Shown here one piece after another: positions 27,427 to 39,400 of a DNA stretch of 64,000 bases. The position numbers and the translations under genes are program-made. Source of the stretch: Bacteroidota bacterium. Lineage in GTDB: Bacteria; Bacteroidota; Bacteroidia; Bacteroidales; JAAUTT01. Position 1 is the first letter of the stretch. Every line of letters starts with the position of its first letter. The DNA lies in assembly GCA_023429135.1 (NCBI GenBank), contig JAEYWD010000087.1, positions 1 through 64,000 of the forward strand, read 5' to 3'. The notes beneath the pieces were generated by a model. The model searched no databases. It was not told the origin of the DNA and worked only from the letters and a program-made list of their open reading frames with translations.

Positions 27427-27867
27427 ATGACGAAAAATGAAAAAAGTAATTCAAGTGCCACGATACACAGCCCATTTAAACAAACTTACTTTCATGGCAC
27501 AAAGGCTGATTTAAAATTGGGCGACTTAATCGAAATTGGTTATAATTCCAATTTTGGCGACAGAAAGGCAAAATACAATTATCTTACCTCAACTTTGGAC
27601 CCAGCCGTTTGGGGTGCTGAGCTTGCTTTGGGAGATGGTAGTGAAAGAATTTACCTGGTTGAGCCGCAAGGGCCGATAGAGGATGATCCTAATTTAACCA
27701 ATAAAAAATTTCAGGGAAATCCGTCAAAATCTTATCGGACAAAACACCCCCTGCTGATTGTTGGGGAAATTACAAAATGGCAAGGCCATTCTCCCGAACA
27801 GATCATGGCGATGAAGGATGGAATAGCCAGGCTCAAAGAGCAAGGAATTGAGGCGATTGAAGATTGA
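27427..27867 (+). CDS. arr: Rifampin ADP-ribosyltransferase
   Basis: Arr inactivates rifamycins by transferring ADP-ribose from NAD+ to the ansa chain. The 146 residues show the family pattern over nearly their full length: YFHGTKADLKLGDLIEIGYN near 21 (catalytic His), YLTSTLDPAVWGAELA near 56, RIYLVEPQGPIEDDPNLTNK near 75 and GEITKWQGHSPEQIMAM near 113. The pairing with a MarR regulator suggests inducible expression. As in many environmental bacteria it may serve resistance or another small-molecule role. Confidence 0.95.
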   Translation: MTKNEKSNSSATIHSPFKQTYFHGTKADLKLGDLIEIGYNSNFGDRKAKYNYLTSTLDPAVWGAELALGDGSERIYLVEPQGPIEDDPNLTNKKFQGNPSKSYRTKHPLLIVGEITKWQGHSPEQIMAMKDGIARLKEQGIEAIED

Positions 27868-27985
27868 AGGTATTTTAAAAAACACATAAACCATCAAAAA
27901 ATGAATTGATAAAGAATACAGGTAGCAACCGTAAAAACACAGCTTACAGTAACCACGAAGACTGCAAGCTGCGTCCCTCAATCAC

Positions 27986-28396
27986 CTAAAAATACACCAC
28001 CAGCCTGGGCCTTTTACTTTTATCAGGATAATCGCTTGAAGCTAACACCACAAGTTTGTAGGGGAACTCATCTTCCAGTTTTAGCATCATGCCGAAGTTT
28101 TGAGATGGATTTTTTATCATCTCCTGCACCATAGGGGTAATGTCGATATCGGTATAAGACTGGTTTACGGCATTACTTTTGGGAACCGATATTTTATATA
28201 ATGCCGAAGTATCGGGCTGGTTATTCCAGGTAACAGTATGCTCATCCCAGCTTTCTATTATTTTTAGAATTGAGAATGCATTATCTCCTGTTTGGCTTGT
28301 TAAATTCATGTATTTTATCCAATAAAGGGAGAGTGTTGCTTTCTTAATAACAGTTTGCGCGGGAATGGCCGAAAAATTAAAAGCAAGAAGGGCTCT
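27986..28396 (-). pseudogene. C-terminal fragment of a DNRLRE-domain protein
   Basis: In one frame on the minus strand the sequence runs RALLAFNFSAIPAQTVIKKA...TLSLYW, then SILKIIESWDEHTVTWNNQP and a C-terminal RPRLVVYF, the pattern of the DNRLRE domain of secreted or surface proteins. No start codon, signal peptide or upstream part exists: at about 28396 the homology stops and another gene's start takes its place in a different frame. An internal ATG at 28309 could start a 107-residue piece, but this would cut the domain. I regard it as the remains of a larger gene. Confidence 0.7.
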
Positions 28397-28496
28397 TGAA
28401 GATTCCCTTAAAGAACGAAACGTATTTCTCGTAAAGTTCTTTTTGTGCTTTAGGTTTATACCGCTTACAATCCTGTATCAAATTTTCTAAGTCCAC
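28377..28496 (-). pseudogene. N-terminal fragment of an ECF sigma factor
   Basis: From a GTG at 28496, 39 codons read (M)DLENLIQDCKRYKPKAQKE followed by LYEKYVSFFKGI, which closely fits the start of region 2 of Bacteroidota ECF sigma factors. It then ends at a TAA (28377-28379) inside the DNRLRE fragment. The remaining three quarters of the sigma factor are missing. Together with the fragment at 27986-28396 this marks a deletion that joined two genes out of frame. The fragment was found by translating the minus strand by hand. Confidence 0.6.
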
Positions 28497-28530
28497 CAAT
28501 AAATTTTAAGAAAGTTAAGTTATGGTGTTG

Positions 28531-28560
28531 CAAATATATAGGTTTGGTTTAATTTACAAA
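28531..28560 (-). promoter_or_regulatory. Promoter left in front of the sigma factor fragment
   Basis: On the minus strand TTTG (28560-28557) and TATATTTG (28538-28531) are 18 nt apart, close to the Bacteroidota consensus, and lie 35 bases before the GTG at 28496. It may still drive a transcript through the fused fragments. Confidence 0.45.
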
Positions 28561-28918
28561 TTGACATTAGGACTTCTCGCTGGATTTAAAGGAAAAAGGA
28601 ATAAACAGTTTATTTTAATTATCAAGAGTTTACTTCCGGGGAATTATTACTAATAATCTTCTTTCTATGTAGCAAACCCAAAAATGTGTTATTTTTGGAC
28701 AACCACTTTTTGATCACATAATTTCAATTTAACGCTACTGAAGATGATTTACCATTCTAATATAAAACGTTAGCCAATCGAGCAGACCGTCTTGCCAGCA
28801 TTAGCTGACAGGATTAGCCTCTCACACCACTATACATAAGGGTCTCGTATACTTTATTAGTATTTTTCGACTTTTTCTAGAGCTTACAACAAGTTATGGC
28901 CAATTTTAAACAAAGAAT
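28561..28918. other. Intergenic region, 358 bp
   Basis: AT-rich at the left; a more GC-rich part near 28765-28850 (AACGTTAGCC..., AGCTGACAGGATTAGC) has no ORF. I see no clear promoter for the LprI-like gene. The composition change suggests a boundary of an acquired piece. Confidence 0.3.
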
Positions 28919-29464
28919 ATGAAACAAATTAACCTGTTTTTTTTATTTATAATAATGTCAAGACTAGGATTTTCACAAGCCATTAGTGATACAGATATAG
29001 CCGGTTATAAGCAGGAGATACAGGCTGAATCCCAAAAGCTTAGACAGGAACTTTTGCAAAAGGATAATCCTTATGATTGCAACATACAAATGGTCGTAAA
29101 TTTTCAGATAGACACCTTCCTGATTGAGAGATTTCAAGCCAAAATGGAGTCGATTGATGAGTCAACTGCAGGAATTTGCCAGTCGCTTTATAACTTGGAG
29201 GCCGACTATGATAAACTATTGAACAAGTATTATCAAATGCTGCTTAAAAAGCTGAATAATGAAGACAAGAAACTATTAAAACAATCACAGTTGAATTGGT
29301 TATCGTATCGTGACAGTGAACGAGAATTGAATAATGAAATTGCCAAAGAGGAATACTCTGGAGGCGGATCAATGCAATTAACATTTATCGCTTATCATTA
29401 TGCTGACATAACAAAGAAACGCGTTTTTGAACTTTTTCATTACTTGAATAGGATTAGTAAATAA
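28919..29464 (+). CDS. LprI-like (DUF1311) secreted protein
   Basis: A 181-residue protein with a Sec signal (NLFFLFIIMSRLGFSQA). The C-terminal half has YDKLLNKYYQMLLKKL near 102 and LKQSQLNWLSYRDSERELNN near 120, the pattern of DUF1311/LprI, a family that includes a mycobacterial lysozyme inhibitor. The cysteine pair (C54, C87) may form a disulfide. Function here is inferred only from the family. Confidence 0.75.
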   Translation: MKQINLFFLFIIMSRLGFSQAISDTDIAGYKQEIQAESQKLRQELLQKDNPYDCNIQMVVNFQIDTFLIERFQAKMESIDESTAGICQSLYNLEADYDKLLNKYYQMLLKKLNNEDKKLLKQSQLNWLSYRDSERELNNEIAKEEYSGGGSMQLTFIAYHYADITKKRVFELFHYLNRISK

Positions 29465-29729
29465 AAAAACAGCCATAATATAGTTGATGGACGATAACCG
29501 AATAAATAGCTACCGGAACGCCTCGCTCGGTTCTATCCTTCAGCGTCATCCCTGTTGTCGGCCAACTGGCTAAACAGTCATCTCGTGCGCTACAGCCTGT
29601 CAGTCGGTTCATACTGTTAACGCCTCACAACCAATAATAGTAAAAATACACCCGCCACCGATCCTTTGAAGTTAATTTGTATTTTTAAACTTTTTATGCG
29701 CAACGTTGAAGGATATTAAAAAACAGACC

Positions 29730-31211
29730 GTGAAAAAGTTACTGCCAATTTTAAGTTTATTGATTCTTTTTTCTTGTAGCCAAAATGAAAACACAACAAA
29801 CATAAAATCATCATTTCCGGATTTAAAACTTAAAAAATATGCTCCTGCTGAACTTCAAACTGATTTTGATTTATTGGTTAGTAGCCTGAAAGAGGCTCAC
29901 ACCGGATTATTTTGGTATGCAACCGAAAAACAATTCGACAGCCTTGTTTACGCTCAACAGCCTTTACTAAAAGATAGCCTGAACGCTTTGCAATTTTACA
30001 ATATCGTTTCGCCAATTGTGGCTTTCTCAAAAGAAGACCATTGTGATATTTCGCTTCCCAACGATTTAAACAAAGCATTAACTGAAAAAGGATTGTTTAT
30101 TCCTCTAATCATTGTAAACCTCAATCGGAAACCGTTGATTTTAAATCGGCCATACAAGGGATTTGAATTGCTAAAAATTAATGGAATTAATATCGATGCC
30201 ATTTATCAAAGATTATTCAACACTTTTGCTTCGGACGGATTTATTCAATCATCAAAATACAGATATTTGGACTTGAGAGGATTTTCAAAAGAATATGCAA
30301 AGGTAATTGACCAACAAAAAGAAAACACAATAACAGTCAAAAATCTGTCAACAGGAAAAACGGAAACTCATAAAATGAAATCCGTTTCGCATAAAAAACT
30401 CAGTGAGCTTGTGAAGCAGGTTATTAACGAAAACAAAATAAGAGAAGAAACAGATACTCCCGCAAAACTCCAGTTTCAAGACCATAATACGGCAATTTTA
30501 ACTTTCACAACGTTTAGCAACAGTAAATTTGAAAGGTTTAATATGAATTTTAAAAAGTTTGTTGACTCATCATTTGTGGAAATTTCAAAACGCAAATCAG
30601 AAAACCTGATAATAGACCTTAGAGACAATGGAGGAGGTTCGGAAGGCAATGAAGATTATCTTTTTTCTTATCTGACCAACAAACCGTATAAAAAATATAA
30701 ATACGTTGAATTGTCAGATTTCTCGTTTAGTTTTCTTGATTTTACAGATTATTCAAACATCAGGGATCGACAGGAATTAGAAAGCGAATTAAAAGCAGAA
30801 AATGAGAAATCGGCAAATGGTAAAATTTACCGAAAAGCTGGTTTATACATTCCGGAACCTTTGAAAAGAAATGCATTTAAAGGTAACATGTATGTTTTGA
30901 CAGGTGGATGGACTTATTCAGGCGGTGCGGAATTTTCTTCTCTGATGAAAGAACATACAAAAGCAGTTTTCATCGGAGAGGAAACCGGAGGGGGATATTA
31001 TGGAAATACAAGCGGAACATCATTAGAGCTCACATTACCCAATACGAAGTTAATCATCGACATTCCTGTTTTAAAATTTGTTTTAGACGTGCAAAAAGGA
31101 AAATTTGGAAGGGGAACAATACCGGATTTTGAAGTTCAACCGACATTTGAAGAGTTTATTAATGGTTACGACACAGAACTTGAATATGCCAAAAAACTAA
31201 TTCGAAAATAA
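29730..31211 (+). CDS. S41-family peptidase lipoprotein
   Basis: A GTG start at 29730 gives 493 residues with a lipoprotein signal ending LLILFSCS; a TTG eight codons earlier is less likely. The C-terminal tail-specific-protease domain (about 240-470) holds NLIIDLRDNGGG near 291, TGGWTYSGGAEFSSL near 390 (nucleophile Ser) and FIGEETGGGYYG near 414. No PDZ domain is evident. It probably acts in the periplasm or on the cell surface. The preceding 240 bp are non-coding. Confidence 0.88.
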   Translation: MKKLLPILSLLILFSCSQNENTTNIKSSFPDLKLKKYAPAELQTDFDLLVSSLKEAHTGLFWYATEKQFDSLVYAQQPLLKDSLNALQFYNIVSPIVAFSKEDHCDISLPNDLNKALTEKGLFIPLIIVNLNRKPLILNRPYKGFELLKINGINIDAIYQRLFNTFASDGFIQSSKYRYLDLRGFSKEYAKVIDQQKENTITVKNLSTGKTETHKMKSVSHKKLSELVKQVINENKIREETDTPAKLQFQDHNTAILTFTTFSNSKFERFNMNFKKFVDSSFVEISKRKSENLIIDLRDNGGGSEGNEDYLFSYLTNKPYKKYKYVELSDFSFSFLDFTDYSNIRDRQELESELKAENEKSANGKIYRKAGLYIPEPLKRNAFKGNMYVLTGGWTYSGGAEFSSLMKEHTKAVFIGEETGGGYYGNTSGTSLELTLPNTKLIIDIPVLKFVLDVQKGKFGRGTIPDFEVQPTFEEFINGYDTELEYAKKLIRK

Positions 31212-31233
31212 AAACCAGTTAGGCAAAGTGCAC

Positions 31234-31277
31234 AACGAAGGAACAACGAAGGAACAACGAAAGGAGAACGAAGGAAG
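31234..31277. repeat. 11-bp tandem repeat, 4 copies
   Basis: The unit AACGAAGGAAC occurs at 31234, 31245, 31256 (changed) and 31267 (changed), just after the S41 peptidase gene. No function is apparent. Confidence 0.75.
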
Positions 31278-31505
31278 ACAAACAAAATACAGCACCACAT
31301 TATTAAGTTCGAAATTAAAAACCACATTCTATTCATTTCTATCATTGTCGTGAAAGTTCAAATATTTTTTTTATTAACTTAATCTGAAGATGCTTATTGG
31401 AAAGTGCATCTTAATTTAACCAAAACAATTCTGAATTACAACACCTTATGCTATCGTTTTTTAATTATTTAAACGATAAATTAGGGGCAATTAAAAACCA
31501 AAACC

Positions 31506-33380
31506 ATGAATTTCAAAAATTTAAAAACCAGGACAAAGCTTATCGGGAGCTTTTCCATGGTATTAATACTGGTTATCGCAGTTGCAATTATAGGAATTAT
31601 CAGTTTGAACAATATGAACGAAAAACATTCCACAAGAGCAATGATTCAAAAAACCGAGGCCCAAATACTGACAACCCGTTTAAACATGCGATCCTTCATT
31701 CATCTGAGAGACACTCAGTATTTCGTGGTAGCGATAAACAATATCGACCAGTCGATTTCCCATATCGAAACGGTAAAGCCAACTCTCACAATAGATGAAA
31801 ATATTACCCTTGCCAACCAATACCTGACCAATTTGGGTGAATACAGGGCTTTGATGCTCCAAAACCGAAATGCCATTGTAGCTCAAAGTAATTCAATTAA
31901 TCAACGGGCACTGATCCGTAACATGATAAAGGAAGCTTACAAACAAACCAACTTGCCCGAGAACACTAAATTAAACTACCATTTTACCAATGCACGCTTA
32001 AACGGAACTTACATCTATGCGCTCTCAAAACCGGAATATTACGAAACAGCAAAAAATGACATTGCTCTTGCCATTAGGGAAGCAGAGGCCTCAAAACTCT
32101 TAAACATAGTCGGTTTTCTAAAAGAATACAACACAGCCATGGATAATTTTATGGTGGCATATAATTCATCCCAGGAAACAGAAAACCAGCTTGTTGAAAA
32201 AGGAAAAGAAATTTTAAAGGTATCGGACCGCATGGAAGAAAACATTCTTTCTTTTTTAGAAGAGCAACATAAGGGCGCTATATCCTTTATCACAATTTTC
32301 ACATTGCTTTCTATTGCAATAAGTATCGTGGTTACTTACCTGCTTACAAAATATTTAACTTCAATGATCAAAAAAGGAGGTGCTCTTGCACAAACTTATG
32401 CGGATGGGAACCTCGCATTCCGGGTTCCGGAAGAAGATCTGGCGGTGAAGGATGAACTTGGTGATCTTGCCAGGGCTATGGTGAGCATGGGCGATAAACT
32501 AAGATCAGTCATTGAAGGAGTGCTTTTAAGTGCTACAAATGTAGCTTCTGCTAGCTCCGAGGTAAGCAGCACTGCTCAGCAGATTTCGCAGGGAGCATCT
32601 GAACAGGCTTCGGCTGTTGAAGAAGTATCATCGTCCATGGAGCAAATGACCTCCAACATACAGCAAAACTCCGACAATTCTCAACAAACAGAAGCAATTG
32701 CCAGTAATGCTTCGGTCAAAATAAGCGAGGTAGCCGAGAAAGCACAGAAAGCTATGGACGCAAACCGTATTATTGCCGATAAAATTAACATCATTAACGA
32801 TATAGCTTTTCAAACCAACATTCTTGCTTTAAATGCCGCTGTTGAAGCTGCCCGGGCAGGAGAGCAAGGCAAAGGATTTGCCGTAGTAGCTTCCGAAGTA
32901 AGAAAACTTGCCGAACGAAGCAAGATCGCAGCCGATGAAATAGTAACCCTGTCAAAAACAAGCCTGGGTTTGGTAGAGGAGACAGCCATTAATATGGCAG
33001 AACTTATACCCAATATTGAGCGTACCTCAAAATTAGTTGTTGAAATAACGAGTGCAAGTTCCGAACAGAACAGCGGGGCCGCACAGATTAACAATGCCAT
33101 ACAGCAACTTAACAATGTAACCCAGCAAAATGCTGCTGCAAGCGAAGAACTGGCTACAAGCGCCGAAGAGATGAACTCTCAGGCTGAGTTATTGAAAGAA
33201 CAGGTGTCGTTTTTTAAAATTGGGAAAGAATACGCTCAGCATGTTTGTTATACGAAACCCTCAAAAGTACCTGAAAATAACCCACTACGCCGGAAAGTAT
33301 CCAAACCCGCGCCTTCACCAAAAGGCATTTCAATTAAGCTGACTGATGCAACCGATGATGCAAATTATACGAACTTTTAA
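31506..33380 (+). CDS. Methyl-accepting chemotaxis protein
   Basis: A 624-residue chemoreceptor. A first membrane helix (about 10-30), a helical sensor domain (about 35-250), a second helix (about 256-278) and HAMP (about 280-335) are followed by the signalling domain with the hairpin tip INDIAFQTNILALNAAVEAA near 425 and EVRKLAERSKIAADEI near 462. The C-terminal 45 residues are a basic flexible linker ending DDANYTNF, which could be a tether like the NWETF motif for CheR. It converges on the CheB-CheR fusion kinase gene, a likely partner. Confidence 0.93.
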   Translation: MNFKNLKTRTKLIGSFSMVLILVIAVAIIGIISLNNMNEKHSTRAMIQKTEAQILTTRLNMRSFIHLRDTQYFVVAINNIDQSISHIETVKPTLTIDENITLANQYLTNLGEYRALMLQNRNAIVAQSNSINQRALIRNMIKEAYKQTNLPENTKLNYHFTNARLNGTYIYALSKPEYYETAKNDIALAIREAEASKLLNIVGFLKEYNTAMDNFMVAYNSSQETENQLVEKGKEILKVSDRMEENILSFLEEQHKGAISFITIFTLLSIAISIVVTYLLTKYLTSMIKKGGALAQTYADGNLAFRVPEEDLAVKDELGDLARAMVSMGDKLRSVIEGVLLSATNVASASSEVSSTAQQISQGASEQASAVEEVSSSMEQMTSNIQQNSDNSQQTEAIASNASVKISEVAEKAQKAMDANRIIADKINIINDIAFQTNILALNAAVEAARAGEQGKGFAVVASEVRKLAERSKIAADEIVTLSKTSLGLVEETAINMAELIPNIERTSKLVVEITSASSEQNSGAAQINNAIQQLNNVTQQNAAASEELATSAEEMNSQAELLKEQVSFFKIGKEYAQHVCYTKPSKVPENNPLRRKVSKPAPSPKGISIKLTDATDDANYTNF

Positions 33381-33395
33381 AAAATAGCTACCTCC

Positions 33396-33428
33396 GTGAG
33401 ATTATTAATTCTCTTTTAATAATCTCAC
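33396..33428. terminator. Bidirectional terminator, 13-bp perfect stem
   Basis: GTGAGATTATTAA (33396-33408) and TTAATAATCTCAC (33416-33428) pair perfectly over a 7-nt loop between the convergent chemoreceptor and fusion kinase genes. AT-rich flanks on both sides allow use in both directions. Confidence 0.75.
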
Positions 33429-33462
33429 GAAACATACTTGTAATTGCTATTTTTGAAGCCAG

Positions 33463-36400
33463 TTAATTAAAATGCAAAAATAGCATTTCGATTAACTGGT
33501 CATTTTTTACAGGTTTGCTCAGGTAATCGATACAGCCGGCTTCGAGGGCTTTAGCCCTTTCGTCGTTCGAGGCATAAGCAGTTTGGATAATCGTTTTAAC
33601 CTCAGGTTTAATCTTCCTGATCTCTTCAACTACTTCATAGCCTGTCATATCTGGCAGACGCACATCCATCAGAATTACGTCTATTGCATCCTTCTGAACC
33701 GCCTCAATGGCATCCTTACCTGTTGCTACAACTATGAGTCTTTGGGTTATTGCCGAAAGTACTTCCTGCAGATATTCCGCATTCCATTGATCGTCCTCCA
33801 CAATCATCACATTTATATTAAGTGCGGTAACGGATGTTTCGCTTTTCTTTTTTTGTGTCTGGAGGTCGGTAACCTCAGATGTTGTATAATCAACCGTAAA
33901 AGAAAATTTAGAACCTTTGCCAGGTTCCGATTCCACCCATATTCTCCCTCCCAATAGGTTCACAATGCCCTTTGTAATGGACAAACCCAACCCTGTACCA
34001 CCAATATTGGATGTTCTTGCATTTTGCAACCTGACAAAACGATTAAAAACCACATCGTGCTTATCGGCCGGAATTCCATCACCGGTATCAGTAACAAAGA
34101 ATACAAGGCCTTCGTCCCCATAGGTAACACCAAAGCGGATATTTCCATGGGCAGTATATTTAACAGCATTGGTAAGCAGATTAACAAATATCTGCTTCAG
34201 CTTTCCTCTGTCAATTATAATCATTCGGGGACTGTGATTGGTCTGGATATCAGGTTCAATTGTTAAATGTTGTTTACCTGCATTTATCTGATAATCGGAA
34301 ATAATAGACCCAAGTTCGGCAAATAAGGTGTGAAGGTCGCATACATCAATATTCACAGGTAACTGCCCCGATTCAATTTTCGAAATATCAATAATATCAT
34401 TTATAATATCCAGCAGGTCGTTGCTCCGGCGCGAAATAATAGTTGAGAATTTCTCCAGTTTTTCTTTATTATGGAAGTTGTTCTTTATCAACTCCGAGAA
34501 TCCCATTATGGCATTCAGGGGAGTTCGAACTTCGTGACTGATATTCTGTAAAAAAGCTGTTTTAAACCGATCGCTTTCTTCGGCTTTTTCCTTCGCAAGC
34601 AGCAATTCTCTTTCGGCTTTTTTCCTGTCCTCGATATTACGCGAAATACCTACAACTTCAATTTCTCCCTTGGAATTATACTGAAAATGGGTGGCTGTTT
34701 CGATCCAGATAATGCTTCCATCCTTACAGGGTTGTTGCAACTCGTCAATATAAAATTTCTCGGACTCGGGATGACTCATAAAATCATCCAACCGCTTTGG
34801 CACTTCGTCCATAAGTTTCTGAGCCGACAGCTCTGTCAACGATTGATACATATCCTGCTGCAAGGCTTCCTCGACAGTAAAACCACGTAACTGAAAAACC
34901 GACTGACTGATAAAGGTATATTTGCCTAATGTAAGGTTAAGTACCCAAATTACATCTTGTATATTTTCTACAAGCAGTTTATACTTATTTTCACTCTCTT
35001 CAGCATTTTCTTTAGCCTTCAGCAGCTCCTTTTCATAATTTTTATTTTCGGTGATATCGAAAAACACAGTAGCAAACTGTCCCTTTTGGGTTGAAAAAAC
35101 AGATATAAAAAAATGCTTTTTCATAGGTTCGAAATACTGATCGAAAGTAAAAGGTTCGCCACTTTCGGCAACTTTTGAATAAAACTCCAGGAAAGGAGCT
35201 TCGGGCGTTCCATACAATTCGGTTGCCAGCTTCCCTTTGGCATCATTGAGTTTTATATTGAGGTATTGTTCCGAAACAGGATTACCGTCGATAATCCTGT
35301 AGTTTATCGCTTTGCCGCTTTCGTCGTAAACAATTTCATGTAAAAAAACACCTTCCTGAAGAGAGGTAAAAAGTTTCCGGTATTTAAACTCGTTCTTCTC
35401 GGCAATATCTCTGGCTGCCTGCAGTTCCTCATTCATTTGCACGAGTTCTTCATTCAGTTGAAGATATTCGTAATTTTGAGCCTCTATTCTTTCCGAATTT
35501 TCCTTAATGAGGATTTCTGCTTCCTTCTGACTTGTAATGTCAAAATTAACTCCTACCATGCGCAGAGGGATATGATCATCCGAATAAAAAACTTTACCAT
35601 AAGCTCTTAACCAATGGACAGAGCCGTCGGGCCAAACAACCCTGAACTCAGAATCGTAGCCTGACAATCCAAGCACAGCTAGTTGACAAATTTCGTTGCT
35701 CATCTCCTTGTCGTCGGGATGTATTCTCGACAACCAGGCTTCATAAGCTTCCGAAAAATCGCTTTCATCCACTCCATACAACTTGTACATTTGCCTATCC
35801 CAAACAAGATGGTTCAATGGAATATCCCAATCCCATATACCTATATTAGAGGAGCTGGTTGCCAGGTCAAGCCGCTCTTTGATGCTTCTTATTTCAAGTT
35901 CGGCCTGTTTTCGGAAAGTAATATTTTCAATAGTGGCAAGTACATACTTAAATGACCCGTCATCACCAAAATTGGCATTTGCTGTTAACGAAGCCCATAT
36001 AGCCTGCCCGTCCTTACGGAGATATCTTTTCTCTGTTTTATAAACCAGAATTTCGCCAGCTACAAGCCTTCTGGCATTTTCGGCATCCCTGTTAATCTCG
36101 GCTGGATGGGTAATATCCTTGAACGTCAGCTTTGAAAGTTCTTCTTTATCGTAACCCAGCATTTGGCAGAAGGTATCATTTACAGCTATAAACCTGAAAG
36201 TTCTATCGGACATTACCATTCCAAAAGGACTATTCTCAAAAATTTTTCTGAACTTTTGCTCGCTTTCCTTGATTCTTTCTTCGTTTAATTTACGTTCGGT
36301 AATATCGGCACTTACGCCCAGAATTCTTGCAGGTGTGCCATCGGGATTGTAAGTCACAATCTTTCCGGTATTGCTTATCCAGTATTCTTTCCCGGTAGTT

Positions 36401-39400
36401 GGATTGCGATAGCGGAACTCATGTACATATTTCCCGGTTTTACCTTCAATATGGTCGTTTACGGCACTCCATGCACTTTCCCGGTCATCGGGATGCATAG
36501 CTTTGCTCCAGGCTTCCGAAACATTATTCCATCCCAATCCATATAATCGTTCCCAAACTTCGTTAGCACTGATAATCTGATTACTTGCATAATCCATCTC
36601 CCAAATGGCTACCTCAGAAATAGAGTTTGCAAGCTCCAGCCTCTCATTTGCTTCGGACAAGGCTTTCTGGGCTTCCTTCAATTTGGTAATTTCGCTGAAA
36701 GTGGCAGCAAATTCGCCGGATTGAGGACAAAAAACATGTAAAACAAAATATTTATCTCTTAGCCCTCTGTAATCAAGTAAATACTGATCTTCTCCGGTAA
36801 TGGCTGTATGCATGTAAATTTTGAAAATATCGGCCCTTTCACCAATAGCTTCAGGGAATAATTCAGAAGCCTTGTGTCCGATAATATCATCGGCTCTCAA
36901 ATTGGTATAATTGGCAAAAGCCGGATTTACATCAATATATTCCCAATCGATCGGATTGCCATTTTCATCGGCTATCACCCTGGCATGGAAAAAACCTTCA
37001 TTCAGATTGTCGAACAGGTTCTTGTATTTAGCCTCTGTAACGCTCAGGCGTTTTTTGGTCTTTTTCAGCTCACTGATATCAACAAATGTAACCACTACAC
37101 CGTCAATCTTTTTATCGGTGGTAATAAAAGGGCTGATGCGCTTAAGATAAAACCTGTTATCGTTATCAACAATTTCCTTTTCGATGCTAACAAGTTCTCT
37201 CAGGGCTTTTTGCGACTCGGTGATGATGGATAATCGGGTATTCTCGCTAAAATTGGAGGCAAAACTCTCTATTGGCCTACCAAGATCGGTTTCCTGTAAT
37301 TTAAAATGGCGTTGCAATGCAGGCGTAAACTTTCTGATCCGAAGCTCATTGTCCAAAAACAGAGTGCCAATATCGGTACTGTTTAAAAGGTTATTAATAT
37401 CGTTATTGAGGTCGGCGAGTTCCTTGTTCTTTTCCTGAATTTCGGCATTAACGGTATACAATTCTTCATTGGCCGATTGCATCTCCTCATTTGTGCCCTG
37501 CAGCTCTTCATTGGACGACATAAGTTCTTCGTTGGCCGATTGAAGTTCCTCGTTGCTGGTTTCGAGCTCTTCTATTACATTCTGAAGTTCAGTTTTAACC
37601 GATTTAAGCTCATCTTCCAGAAAAGCAATCTGTTGCTTCGAGTAATCATCAATCTGAATACTGTTGAGAACGATCCGCTCCGATTCCGTAACTTTCCTGT
37701 CCTCGCCAAACTCGATCACATAAGTCTCCTGTAGACCCGCAATTTCAGAACGATAGATACAGATATCGAAAACAAATTGATCCTCGCCGTTGGAATAAGT
37801 AACTCCTTTATAAACAATTTCCTTTTTCTCGACTTCAACTTTGTGAATGCCGGCTCTAATAACAGTAGCAATTTCGGGATTTACCACTTTTAAAAGATTT
37901 TTTTCAAACAACCCCTCGGAATGTATTAATCTTTTGCCAGCATTACCTTTGATGAAAAGAATGTTGAAATTTTTATCAATGAATAAGCACGATGGACTAT
38001 AACGATCGCTGAGAAAACGGTGAAAAACCGATTCCGGGTTTTCTTTGGCTTTTGCTTCACTAGCTTCACTTTTCTTCACAGGATTTTGATAAGTTATATT
38101 TGTAATTTTATTATAATGTGACTGATTTGCAGCAATTGGCTTTCCTTCTGAAAGATTCCTGAAAATCTTCCATTTCAGATCAATCTGTTCGAAATGTTTC
38201 CGAATATCCCCCAAAGATTCGCTGTTTCCTAAAAACAAAAATCCATATTTATTTAATGCGAACCGGAAGTTTGATAGTACTTTTTTCTGACTTTTACTGT
38301 CAAGGTAAATCAGCAAATTGCGGCATGTAATAAGATCCATCCGGATAAAAGGAGGATCTTTTAATATGTTATGGATGGAAAAAACAACCTTCTCGCGTAA
38401 CTGTCTGGTTATTTCTAGCTTATCTCCCAAATCGATAAAATATTTTTCGGATAATGTTCGATCAAGGTTATTGAAAATGCTAACAGGGTAAATTCCTGTG
38501 CTGGCCTTTGCAATAGCTTTGGGGTCCACATCGGTTGCAAATACTTTAAAATCTATGTCAACTTTCTGTTGTGCGATGTATTCGTCAAACAACATAGCAA
38601 CCGTAAAAACTTCTTCTCCGGTAGAACATCCAGGAATCCATATCCTTATCAGCTCCTTTTCTGTCTTATCCTGGCAAACAACTGGTATTACCTTTTCCCT
38701 TAAAACAATAAATGCTTCAGGATCGCGAAAGAAACTTGTTACCCCGATAAGGAATTCCTGTTTCAAAAACTCTTTCTCAGCAGGAGTATTTAAAATAAAA
38801 TTATAATACTCGGCCAGATTCTCAATACCGCAATGGTTCAATCGTTTTTCGAGACGGCGGATAAGCGTGTTTCTTTTATAGTCTTTAAAGTCGATGCCTG
38901 TTGCCTTATGTATTTCATGAAGAATTTTTATAAAAATGGCATCGTTTGTACCTGCCTCCATATCATCTTCTTCGCTCAGATTAAGATGTTTGTTGGTAAT
39001 TTTATTAAGATAGTTTGCAATTTTCTGAGGTTCGAAAATAAAATCTACAAGGTTGGTTGATATAGCGGCGTTAGGCATACCGTCGAACTGTGCCGACCCT
39101 GGGTCCTGAACAATAATGGTACCGCCAACATTTTTAATGGCTCGTATACCCTGCAATCCATCCGATCCTGTACCTGACAAAATAACCCCTATCGCTTTTT
39201 CGCTGAATTCCTCACTTAACGATTGAAAAAACATATCAATAGGCAGATGATTGGATCTAACTTCATTCTGAATAAGGGTGTGGTCCTTTATAATAAAATT
39301 CTTATCACTTTGAATTAAGTAAATACAATTTGGTTCAACGGGTTGGTTATGCTTTGCCGGGAAGATTCTCATACCCGTATGTCTGGCGAGCAATTCGGGA

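Noticed and set aside
28760..29705. Integron attC-like sites (AACGTTAGCC, GTTATGGCC, GCAACGTTG, GTTAGGC) around the LprI and S41 genes
   Set aside because: None pairs with a matching inverse core at attC distance, the cores deviate from GTTRRRY, and no integrase is seen.
31448..31798. 116-codon ORF overlapping the start of the chemoreceptor gene
   Set aside because: It is a frame-shifted reading of the chemoreceptor coding sequence.
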